The notes beneath the pieces were generated by a model that saw nothing but the letters and a program-made list of their open reading frames with translations, did no database searches and was not told the DNA's origin. Source: Nostoc calcicola FACHB-3891 (GTDB lineage: Bacteria > Cyanobacteriota > Cyanobacteriia > Cyanobacteriales > Nostocaceae). From it: a DNA stretch of 64,000 nucleotides. The DNA lies in the NCBI RefSeq assembly GCF_014697355.1, contig NZ_JACJRQ010000006.1:208961-272960 (forward strand), given 5' to 3'. This document shows, piece after piece, positions 35,204 to 43,862 of the stretch (positions are counted from its first letter, which is position 1; the number at the start of each line of letters is the position of its first letter). A program made the translations under genes and the position numbers.

Positions 35204-37528
35204 TTAAATATTGTTTTGATAAACTTTAGTAGAAAGACGAATTCCAAAAGTAGTAGTTATAAAAGCAAAAACAGTAGGAACAAACGCCACCCAACCACCG
35301 AATAGTAAGAGAATAAAGCAGCAGCCGTATAAGGTAATTAGTGCGATACCAATTATCGCTGCTAGTTGCGATCGCGACCAACGATACACAGCGATTATTC
35401 CTCCTACTAATGACCAGCCGCACAGCCAAAGAACTTCGCCCCATGCAGGCCATACCCATAACAATGGTCGGCGATCCATAACGGCACTAAGTATCTGGCT
35501 AACCATGTGAGCGTGAATTTCTATACCTGGTACTTGTTGGTAGGGCCTAGTTTTTGTACTGTAAGGTGTGAAGAAAGAATCTTTAACACTGTCAGCATCA
35601 ACACCAATTAACACAATCCGATTTCTCACCCACTCAGGGTTCAATTGACCTTTGAGAACTTGTGCGAGAGTCACTTGTCGAGCAACCTCGCGTGAGGAGC
35701 GATAATTGAGTAGTAATTGATGACCTCCTGCGTCAAATTGTTGATAACCACCTGTAGGGATATCTATAGGTTTGAAGACAATTTTGCCAAGTTGCAAATA
35801 TCCTTCGTCGTTAATTTGGGATTGAATGCCTTCTTTTGCTAAATAGTGGCTTGCTAGTTGCCAGCTTAAGGAGTAACGTGTTTTACACGGGGATTGTGGA
35901 TCTGGAGTTACGGCTAATAGCTGACGGCGAACTACAAAGTCACTATCAAGCACAACATCACTAAAGCCGACGCGATCGCTTGGAATTTCTGGCGGAGGTG
36001 AAATGCCAGTAGATTGTGTATTGTCTCCACTGAGTTTACAAATAGCAAAAAACTTGTCGCTTTTATGCAAGCGAGTAGCTAAATCTTTGTATTGAGGTTC
36101 TACTGTAAAATCACGATAGAGATCTAACCCGATCGCTCTTGGTTGGTATAATTCCAATTTCTGCATTAACTGTTGCAATACCTCATCTGATAACGAGGAT
36201 TTTTGCCGCTGCTTTTGGGCTTGAATATCTGCTTCTGTAATCTTAACTATTAATAGGCGTTGGTCTGGGCCTTCATCTGGTCTAATCTGCATCATCGAAT
36301 CGAAAGCCGACAGTTCCCATTGTTGCATGATTCCTAGCGATCGCAGGGTTGCTGTTGCAAGGGCGATCGCTATACTTACCACAAATGCTGTTTGCAGCCT
36401 CTTTTTTTTGAACCAAGGAGAAGATATCGCTTGTGTTTGTCCGCGTAACCCGTTCCATGTCAGCGGTTCTTCTGCTGGGTTTTGGTAAATCAATGGTAAC
36501 CAAGAAGCAGTAGGAAATTCATCTTCTAGACCTTGTAATCTTTCTCGTGCGTAACGTGCTGCTAAATAATAAGATTGACCTTCTGCTAAAGCTGAGAGAA
36601 AATTCTTTAAAAACTCTTGAGCAACAAAATCCGGCACATTCTCTCGCATAATAATAACTTCGGGAATGTGCAAATCGGCTAACTGCCATGCCAATCCCAA
36701 ACCATCGCACGAGTTAAAAATAGCAAGTTTTAGACCTTGTGCAACTGCATATTTCAAAGCATTTTTTAATTCGGGTATGGTTAAACTGCTAGTTTGGTTA
36801 ATATGTATTAAACCTGTATCTTCTTGACTTTGGCTATGACCTGCAAAAAATAGAATATCCCAGCCTTGTTTATCCCATAACCACTTATCTAATTCTTGGC
36901 GTGAAGGTTCTACCAAAAATACTGTTGATGCATGAGGTAGTTGCTTTAGTAATGTTTGGTCTTTCTGGATATCAATGCCTGTACTATTACCTAATATCGC
37001 CAAAATTCTAACTTTCCTACCATTTTTTTTCGGTAATACTTTCACTCGCTCATAACTTGGAGGAGTTAAAGCTACTTCTGCTTTCTGGTAATCGTCAAAA
37101 AAGTTCCATAGATGCCAAGGTAGTCTTCTTAGCAGGCGATCGCTTGTTTCAATAATCACCTGAAATTCTTCATCTAAAGTCAATCTGGCTCGTAATTGTT
37201 GGTCAATTTTACGAAACGAATCTGAGTTGAGCCAACTATTAATTTGCTGATGTAACTCCCGACAAACTTCAGTAAAATCAGTTTCACTAACATTAGTCAA
37301 ACCAACTGGTTCTATTTCAATTAAAGCACGACCGTGAAACCGTTGTTGGAGTGCCTGATATATTAATTGATAGCGTTTATAAAGTTCAGCAATTTGTGGG
37401 GCTGCGGGTAAACTACCTGTAAATTGCATCGGGCGAGAGTTATTATCATCCCACAATTGTGCGTTAACAACCGAGAAGCCATCGTTTAAGTTACCTTTAT
37501 CTAAATTTATAACAACTAACTTACCCAT
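35204..37528 (-). CDS. CHAT-CHASE2 fusion protein
   Basis: 774 residues. The N-terminal half is a CHAT caspase-like domain with the His-Cys pair in place: H231 in FFAGHSQSQ and C274 in FNSCDGLG. After a membrane helix at about 377-397 comes an extracytoplasmic CHASE2 sensor domain (about 400-690: WELSAFDSMMQIRPDEGPDQ, RAIGLDLYRDF, IVLIGVDADSVKDSFFTPYS). Three closing membrane helices follow. CHASE2 senses unknown external signals, so a sensor-protease arrangement is plausible. It belongs to the minus-strand block 34066-43627. Confidence 0.87.
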   Translation of the reverse strand: MGKLVVINLDKGNLNDGFSVVNAQLWDDNNSRPMQFTGSLPAAPQIAELYKRYQLIYQALQQRFHGRALIEIEPVGLTNVSETDFTEVCRELHQQINSWLNSDSFRKIDQQLRARLTLDEEFQVIIETSDRLLRRLPWHLWNFFDDYQKAEVALTPPSYERVKVLPKKNGRKVRILAILGNSTGIDIQKDQTLLKQLPHASTVFLVEPSRQELDKWLWDKQGWDILFFAGHSQSQEDTGLIHINQTSSLTIPELKNALKYAVAQGLKLAIFNSCDGLGLAWQLADLHIPEVIIMRENVPDFVAQEFLKNFLSALAEGQSYYLAARYARERLQGLEDEFPTASWLPLIYQNPAEEPLTWNGLRGQTQAISSPWFKKKRLQTAFVVSIAIALATATLRSLGIMQQWELSAFDSMMQIRPDEGPDQRLLIVKITEADIQAQKQRQKSSLSDEVLQQLMQKLELYQPRAIGLDLYRDFTVEPQYKDLATRLHKSDKFFAICKLSGDNTQSTGISPPPEIPSDRVGFSDVVLDSDFVVRRQLLAVTPDPQSPCKTRYSLSWQLASHYLAKEGIQSQINDEGYLQLGKIVFKPIDIPTGGYQQFDAGGHQLLLNYRSSREVARQVTLAQVLKGQLNPEWVRNRIVLIGVDADSVKDSFFTPYSTKTRPYQQVPGIEIHAHMVSQILSAVMDRRPLLWVWPAWGEVLWLCGWSLVGGIIAVYRWSRSQLAAIIGIALITLYGCCFILLLFGGWVAFVPTVFAFITTTFGIRLSTKVYQNNI

Positions 37529-37639
37529 CGTTAATTACTAGAGTTTTTTATCTAATTTTAAAAATACATCTTTTTTTAAATGGATTTTATACTAGTTCCC
37601 TTTGAAGATGCGCTTAATTATTTTGGAACATGGCGAATT

Positions 37640-37700
37640 ATCCTCATAAAATCTCTGCGTCCCTTTGCGTTAACCTTTGCGTCCCTTTGCGTTGAAAAAA
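37640..37700. repeat. CCTTTGCGTT direct repeat
   Basis: CTGCGTCCCTTTGCGTTAACC is followed by CTTTGCGTCCCTTTGCGTTG. A related run lies at 43765-43822. Dispersed spacer repeat; no gene in 37529-37803. Confidence 0.5.
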
Positions 37701-37803
37701 GCTAGTATTAGTTTCCTTAAGTTTAACAGGAAAAAGACCGCGTTCAGTAAAAATCAAAGCCGCGCTATAAAAGTAACCTACCCCCTCTCCCACCTTCTAC
37801 TTA

Positions 37804-39048
37804 TCAAACCACAAAATCTTCTGTAATACTAAAATCACCTAGAATCAATTGAATACTAAAGCTAGTTTCACGCATACATTTAAAACGATTTAGTGAAATA
37901 TAGTAATCTTGAGTTCTAGATTCAACTACTTGTAAAGTCTCCCCTGAACTAGAAAGTACTAGCTTTAACTGAGGTAACAAATACTTTTGATTACCAACAG
38001 GATGCACTTGCACTAAAACACCAATTTTTCCTTCTGCTTCTTCAGTAAGAACAACTAGCAGTACTACAGATTGTTCTCCTAATTGCATTCCCAAATCAAT
38101 GAGTTTAGCCCCATTAACACCAGATATCCTAGAAGTATCAAAACTTCTAGTAGCAAACGCTAAATTTCCCAACTGTGACGTATTAATTAGCGTATCAATC
38201 GATTGCCAACCTATCTCAAAAACTCTGTCGAACCATTGATTCAAATTTACTTGTATTTTGTTGGGTACAATGTCGGCAACAGGTGAAACCTCACTTTGTA
38301 ATAAACCTAAACGCTGATTGTAAAGTTGCTGTCGCCATTGTTCGTTACCAATTAATGCTGCCCATTGGCTAAATGATACGTCTGAACGTAAACGCGGTGA
38401 ATAAATAGATGGATTAGCTAAAATTCGTAACAAATCTTGAGCTTCATCTGTTGATAAAGTTGCTAAAGGTGGCACTTCTTCTCGAAAATTCAGTCCTAGT
38501 GTTGCTAACAGTATGGTAAAATTTTCTGTTAACTCATCAACTGATAAAGAATAAGTGCGATCGCTTTGATTATATCTGCCTTCATTCTTTAATTGACGAT
38601 GAGTTGCAAAGCCACGTACTGCCATCCAACATTCATCTTCATCATCCAAATTTACCTGTACTGCTAAATAATAGTCAGCTACCCAACTCGGAATATCTAC
38701 CCACTCTTGCGGTACAGATAATTCTTCTAAATCCGTCATTTCAGTTGGTAATACTATTAATCGTGTTTCACCTAATTGAATAGCTATACCATTCACTACT
38801 TCTAAAATAGTAGGTATATCTTTTCCTGGCCATACTGAGGGTTGCGTCCCTGATTTTTCTTGCTGCCAATCTTCAAGCCAACTGATGAAACTATCCAAGC
38901 AAAGATGATTCAGATATGAATTGTAACGAGCGATAGGATTAGAGTGGTGTTGCTGGCTATATTGCCACGCTCTTTTTTGCTCTGTTTCTGCAATCTTTAA
39001 CCAAAGATGCTTTGTGTTATTACTTGCTAATTCTGTTAAGCTAAACAT
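37804..39048 (-). CDS. DUF1822 family protein
   Basis: 414 residues. The N-terminal LWLKIAETEQKRAWQYSQQH and NSYLNHLCLDSFISWLEDW are typical of DUF1822, a cyanobacterial family without known function. The C-terminal half has the beta-rich KIGVLVQVHPVGNQKYLLPQ pattern. It is predicted cytosolic. The gene ends 19 bases from the sigma-like gene upstream, indicating one transcript. DUF1822 genes usually accompany sigma-like, CHASE2 and CHAT genes. Confidence 0.85.
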   Translation of the reverse strand: MFSLTELASNNTKHLWLKIAETEQKRAWQYSQQHHSNPIARYNSYLNHLCLDSFISWLEDWQQEKSGTQPSVWPGKDIPTILEVVNGIAIQLGETRLIVLPTEMTDLEELSVPQEWVDIPSWVADYYLAVQVNLDDEDECWMAVRGFATHRQLKNEGRYNQSDRTYSLSVDELTENFTILLATLGLNFREEVPPLATLSTDEAQDLLRILANPSIYSPRLRSDVSFSQWAALIGNEQWRQQLYNQRLGLLQSEVSPVADIVPNKIQVNLNQWFDRVFEIGWQSIDTLINTSQLGNLAFATRSFDTSRISGVNGAKLIDLGMQLGEQSVVLLVVLTEEAEGKIGVLVQVHPVGNQKYLLPQLKLVLSSSGETLQVVESRTQDYYISLNRFKCMRETSFSIQLILGDFSITEDFVV

Positions 39049-39067
39049 TGATTTTACCTAATTATAT

Positions 39068-40705
39068 TTACTTAAATTTGGGAAAATATGCGTCCATAAC
39101 GATATTAATCGTTTCTTCTGTTTCTAATTTTTTGCCTGAATTATCTCTTTGTTTGAGAATTGATTTAATTAGAGATTTATAGTGCTTTGACAACCATTTT
39201 TCTACATACTCTTTCACCCATATATTTATCTGTTCAAGCAAATTTACTTGTAGCTTGTACTGAGTTTGAGAAAGCCTTGCCTTGACTTCACTTTGTTCGA
39301 TGCCTAATTGGTTGGCAATTTTGGTTTCACTCAATTTTTGACCGTAACAAAGTTGAAAAATTTCTTTTTCTTCCAAAGATAGTTTTTTTATAGCTGAGAC
39401 TAAAGCTGCTTGAATCAAATCTGAGTTTGAGGGATTAGTGTAATCTTTCGCTAACCAATTGGTCACATAATCATTGACCCATTCTTGAGATTGCGATATG
39501 CCTGCTAAAGTTTCTAACAGCGTAATTGTAGACTTTTTCAAATACCGAGAAATTGTACTTTGATTAATTTCTAACCTAGCTGCTAACTGTTGTTGATTAA
39601 GCCCAAACCCATAGTAAAGCAGCAAAAGTTTTTGAAATTCAGGTTTCATCGCTTCTAGTTGTTCGCGCAAAGACAAACTAGTTTTTTTGTTGAGAAATTG
39701 CTGACTTTCTCCTACTTCTTCGGCTGAGTCGTGCCATTCCAGTTCTAAAGTCTCTTCTGGGATGTCAGATTTTGCTTCATATCCAGTAGTTTGTAAGGCA
39801 TCAAGAGACCATTGAGGTACTATGGATTTTGGATAGTTTTGTAATGCTGCAATAGAGTTTTCCATCCAAGATTGCATTTGCTTGGCTGTAATATTAGTTG
39901 AAGCAGATACTTCATGAGGTGCAGAAGACAAGACTTTCTCTGCATTGTAACACCGAGCAGCTTGTTCAAAATCTTCTGTATCTGGATCGGGCCATTTCTG
40001 ACCATTTTTTCTAGCAGGATTTTGAACTTTGTTAAATAAATAAACTTGTTTAAAATATTTTTTAGCAAAAATAATCTGAGAAATATTCGGTTCCCCCAGC
40101 CCTGATACTTGCAGTGCTTCTTTTAACTCTTTATCGCTCTTTTTAGATAACATTCGCCACTTAGAAAACTTTTTAACTCGCATTTCATCTTTAATATTGT
40201 TTTCTAAGGCGGTTGTTACATACGTTTCAATATTAGATTGCTGCGAATTATATTTAGACAATATTTCTGCTAATTTGAGCGGATCGTAAATTATCACTCT
40301 GGCAAAACAGAGATATTCTTCCCAATTTTCTTGATTCTGAAATTTACAGATATTTTTAACTGCCCAATAGCATTTTTCTTCAAAATAACTTGCTAGATGC
40401 TCCAATGCTAGTTGTTGTTTATTTGCTGGTTCCCATTCTGCTAATCTTTGAAATTCTTTAAGAGCTACAGTATGCCAAAAATGCGCTAGACCATTTCCTT
40501 TATCTTCTTGCCTCGATAAACTATAAACCTTCTCATTTCTTTGTACGTATAGCTCAATGTTGCGTTTTAAATAAGGTTGATATTTCCATTGCAGTGTTAA
40601 CCGACCATTTTGATGGTTAAGCATGAGATAAGTAGAAAATTTATCAGTATTGTTCTCACGCTTGGGTAGTGTTGAAATGCCATCTAAGTTAACAAAGTTT
40701 AACAT
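39068..40705 (-). CDS. Sigma-70-like helix-turn-helix protein
   Basis: 545 residues. Two C-terminal segments look like sigma region 4 HTH units: KLLLLYYGFGLNQQQLAARL with QSTISRYLKK (about 345-380) and EIFQLCYGQKLSETKIANQL with QSEVKARLSQ (about 455-490). The N-terminal part (CYWAVKNICKFQNQENWEEY, FARVIIYDPLKLAEILSKY) could hold divergent core-binding regions. Similar genes sit next to DUF1822 in other cyanobacteria. It may be an unusual sigma factor or a regulator derived from one. Promoter recognition is unproven. Confidence 0.72.
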   Translation of the reverse strand: MLNFVNLDGISTLPKRENNTDKFSTYLMLNHQNGRLTLQWKYQPYLKRNIELYVQRNEKVYSLSRQEDKGNGLAHFWHTVALKEFQRLAEWEPANKQQLALEHLASYFEEKCYWAVKNICKFQNQENWEEYLCFARVIIYDPLKLAEILSKYNSQQSNIETYVTTALENNIKDEMRVKKFSKWRMLSKKSDKELKEALQVSGLGEPNISQIIFAKKYFKQVYLFNKVQNPARKNGQKWPDPDTEDFEQAARCYNAEKVLSSAPHEVSASTNITAKQMQSWMENSIAALQNYPKSIVPQWSLDALQTTGYEAKSDIPEETLELEWHDSAEEVGESQQFLNKKTSLSLREQLEAMKPEFQKLLLLYYGFGLNQQQLAARLEINQSTISRYLKKSTITLLETLAGISQSQEWVNDYVTNWLAKDYTNPSNSDLIQAALVSAIKKLSLEEKEIFQLCYGQKLSETKIANQLGIEQSEVKARLSQTQYKLQVNLLEQINIWVKEYVEKWLSKHYKSLIKSILKQRDNSGKKLETEETINIVMDAYFPKFK

Positions 40706-40879
40706 CTTCGTAGCTTTTATTTACTAACTAACAGTGTTTTGTTATTTAATTTACAAGTACAAATATCATACTTCTCCTTATTTAATTCAGATTTTAATAA
40801 CTTGTTGGGATTGCAGTAGTTATCAGGTAAATAGACTATACGGTAGAAGCATTTAACTTTATGCACGCTTCTACGCAAT

Positions 40880-43627
40880 TCATAACCAATTACCGACTAA
40901 AACGTAGGGGGCCCAATAAAAGGGGTGTTCTTGGTATTTTTGGAAAATGAACTCCTGGGCGCGACGCAGGGCTTCTGATTTGCTCAAGGCAGGGTTATTT
41001 TTTAACTGCCGATAGAACTCCCTCATCAACATTGCAGTGGATTTATCGTCTACTTGCCACAGAGAAGCGAGGGTAGTACGCGCCCCAGAACGCACAGCGA
41101 CACCAGCCAATCCCAAAGCAGCGCGTTTATCTCCGGTAGCTGTTTCGCAGGCACTTAAAACGAGTAATTCGATGGGAGAAGGTACTTGAGATGCACGTCC
41201 TACAACTGGCTCTCTAGTTTGCAATACTTCACGCAATTGCTTAACATTAATCTTGCCATTCCAAGTAAGAATAAATGTATCTTCCTGTTGGGAACTGAAT
41301 TTGCCGTGAGTTGCCAAGTGTACCACAGGGTAAGAAAGAGAACTGACTTCCTTTTCAATGGTTTTATTGGTAAAGGCTTGGTTGATGAATTCTTTAGAGG
41401 GAATAACTGCTTGGATTTCTTTGAATTCATCGGCGACATTTGGTAGGGAACTAAAACCAAAGCGTGATTGAGTTAGTCCGCCAATTAAAGCTTCAAATCG
41501 TTTTGGTTTTGATTTGGGTTCTAACAGTTGCAAACCAGGAGATAGGGCAACGCTGTATTTTTCTATAAGATATTGCTTGCTATTGTAGAGGGCTGCCATC
41601 GGAATATTCCGCAAGGAACCATCTAACACAAACACTAGGGTTTTGATTTGGCTTTGAGCCAAGTCTGCCTCTAAAGGTTCGATTAACCAATTGTATACTT
41701 GTTGAGAAAGCGCCTGGCGATCGCTAAATGTATAACGTTGCTTAAGTTTTTTTTGTAACTGTTCTAGTACTGTCTCTACTTCACTTTTTGCTTTGTAAGT
41801 CCTGTAGTGATGGAGTTGCTCTATATGCGGCAACTTGACAATCACCTCCACACGGTCTGCCAAAATAATTGGGTAGATGACTGCTGTGGCAGGATTAGCA
41901 TTATCAACCACCTCATCAATTGAGGTTGGTTGAACAGTCGAACAAGCATCTCGAAAAAAGTTGTCTAGTTGAGCTAACTGTAAGGCTTCAATGACATCAC
42001 GAGCTTGCTTTAAGTTTTGTAGACTCGGTTTCTCAGGTTGTAACAATAAACCAACTAACTGCCGATATACTGGTTCTACGCGATCGCGCAAGTCAAACTG
42101 AATATCTGGATTTAGAGACACCAAATCAGTACGTAAAGACTTGAGAGTAGTTACTGCTTCAGTGTAAGCTGCCACTGCTGCTTGGGAATTTCCTTGTGCC
42201 AAGAGTAGACGGCCCAACTGCCATTGCCATTCAAAGGCAATATCTGATGCATCAATTACCTGTGCGAGGTTCAAGGCTTGTTCGGTGTATTGCCGAGCCT
42301 CTGATAATTGTTTAGTCTGTTCGTATAACTGACCCAAATTACCTAATGCATAAGACTGGGATCTTTGGTCTTGTAAGTCTTGGGCTTGTTGAACAGCTTT
42401 TGTTAATATTTGAGAAATTTTATCTACATTGAAGACGGACTTTTCTTTTGTCCTTTGACTTGCTTCATTGAGACATACTAAACTCCGGGCAAAGTTGACC
42501 TGAGCATAGACTACGGCTCTACTTGGAGTGAGTTCTGCTAAATTAGATTGTAATAATTCTAACTCTTCATTCGAGAGATTTTCCCCAAGAGATAGTAATA
42601 CAGTTAGCCGATTTAGTTGTGCTTGAATTTTAGCGATCGCTGATGTAGATTTACTCGCACTTTTATAATATAAGTCTGCGGCGTTTTGATAATAGGTTTT
42701 AGCATTTTCTGAAATCGCACCGTGGTTACAATCTAGTGGCAGAGGATTTTCCTCACTATTTGCATCGCGTTGTAGATTTTTATTACCAAAACTATATAAA
42801 GTATTACCTAAGCTCAACAAAGTAGCACTTTCCTCTTGAGGCAATTCCATATTTTCAGCCATTGCTAAACTTTGCTCTAATAGCTGCTGAGACTTTTCTA
42901 AATCACCCCTCACTCTTAAGGTATTGCCTAAACTACGTAATCCTAAAACTTTCAGTAATGAGTCGGGCTGTGCTTGGAGATTTTGCTCTACTTGCTGCCA
43001 AATATTCATCATTCTGGTAGAAAATCCCAAAGCTTCTAGGGCTGTAGCTTGGTTAATTAAACTACCAATCTGACCTGCTGTATCGCCGATTTGAGTATAG
43101 ATTTTGGCCGCTTGTTGCCATGATTCTAAAGCTAATTCAGCTTGTCCTAACGCTAATTGCAAACTACCTTGAGTATTGAGAGCAAGAGCTAAAATGTGTT
43201 TTGCTTCCTTAGTACTAGCCTTTGTTTGAGTGAGTAACTTTAAACTGCTAGAAATTGTTGCTTTTGCTTGGTTCCATTTTCCTAGTTTCTGTTGTGTTAA
43301 AGAAAGATAGCTTAACGCTAAAGCTTGGTTTAACTTATCTTTTTGAGATTCATATATCTGTGCAGCCTGCTGCAAGCTTTCTGCCGCCTGAGTAAATTTT
43401 TCTGTTTGGTAAAAAGTTCTACCTTGTTCTATTAGTTGTTCGGGGTTTGTTGGTGCTGAAACTTTTTCTGTAATTGACTGTTCTGAAAATTGAGTAAGTT
43501 TGGATTCAGCCGGAAGGATATGAAAACTCAAAGTGAAAATTAGCCCCAATATAACTAAAAGGACAATTTGCAACCTGCGTCGCCAAATTTGGCTTGTATA
43601 GAGGTAGAAACGCACTTTTTTTAGCAT
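40880..43627 (-). CDS. TPR-CHAT protein (caspase-like protease candidate)
   Basis: 915 residues. An N-terminal membrane anchor or signal (QIVLLVILGLIFTLSFHIL) is followed by many tetratricopeptide repeats (about 60-510, for example FYQTEKFTQAAESLQQAAQI) and a C-terminal CHAT domain. The probable catalytic His lies in VVHLATHGKFSS (near 774) and Cys in LVLSACETATGDKRAALGLA (near 826). CHAT-TPR proteins include separase-like proteases such as Craspase's effector; many cyanobacterial ones are uncharacterised. Its place inside the peptide-export block is notable. Confidence 0.88.
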   Translation of the reverse strand: MLKKVRFYLYTSQIWRRRLQIVLLVILGLIFTLSFHILPAESKLTQFSEQSITEKVSAPTNPEQLIEQGRTFYQTEKFTQAAESLQQAAQIYESQKDKLNQALALSYLSLTQQKLGKWNQAKATISSSLKLLTQTKASTKEAKHILALALNTQGSLQLALGQAELALESWQQAAKIYTQIGDTAGQIGSLINQATALEALGFSTRMMNIWQQVEQNLQAQPDSLLKVLGLRSLGNTLRVRGDLEKSQQLLEQSLAMAENMELPQEESATLLSLGNTLYSFGNKNLQRDANSEENPLPLDCNHGAISENAKTYYQNAADLYYKSASKSTSAIAKIQAQLNRLTVLLSLGENLSNEELELLQSNLAELTPSRAVVYAQVNFARSLVCLNEASQRTKEKSVFNVDKISQILTKAVQQAQDLQDQRSQSYALGNLGQLYEQTKQLSEARQYTEQALNLAQVIDASDIAFEWQWQLGRLLLAQGNSQAAVAAYTEAVTTLKSLRTDLVSLNPDIQFDLRDRVEPVYRQLVGLLLQPEKPSLQNLKQARDVIEALQLAQLDNFFRDACSTVQPTSIDEVVDNANPATAVIYPIILADRVEVIVKLPHIEQLHHYRTYKAKSEVETVLEQLQKKLKQRYTFSDRQALSQQVYNWLIEPLEADLAQSQIKTLVFVLDGSLRNIPMAALYNSKQYLIEKYSVALSPGLQLLEPKSKPKRFEALIGGLTQSRFGFSSLPNVADEFKEIQAVIPSKEFINQAFTNKTIEKEVSSLSYPVVHLATHGKFSSQQEDTFILTWNGKINVKQLREVLQTREPVVGRASQVPSPIELLVLSACETATGDKRAALGLAGVAVRSGARTTLASLWQVDDKSTAMLMREFYRQLKNNPALSKSEALRRAQEFIFQKYQEHPFYWAPYVLVGNWL

Positions 43628-43643
43628 ATCTTTTTCGTTTAAA

Positions 43644-43740
43644 GTGTTGGTTATTGAGAATATGAATTTAGTTCACGCAGAGGCGCAGAGTCGCAGAGAG
43701 TAAGAGTTGAGAAGAGTTGATTTTAGCGTAATACTGATTC
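43644..43740. mobile_element. Decayed GGCGTTGC-family element (copy 4)
   Basis: The internal module TTCACGCAGAGGCGCAGAGT with GCAGAGAGTAAGAGTTGAGA is intact, but both ends are degraded. CCTTTGCGCGAACC repeats follow at 43765-43822. Confidence 0.5.
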
Positions 43741-43862
43741 TCTATGAAAACGCGGCTAGTTATTTTTAGAAAACCTCTGCGAACCTTTGCGCGAACCTCC
43801 GCGTACCTTTGCGTTGAAAAAAAGTTAAGGGCGCAAAACGGTAATGACGAAATTTTCTCACT

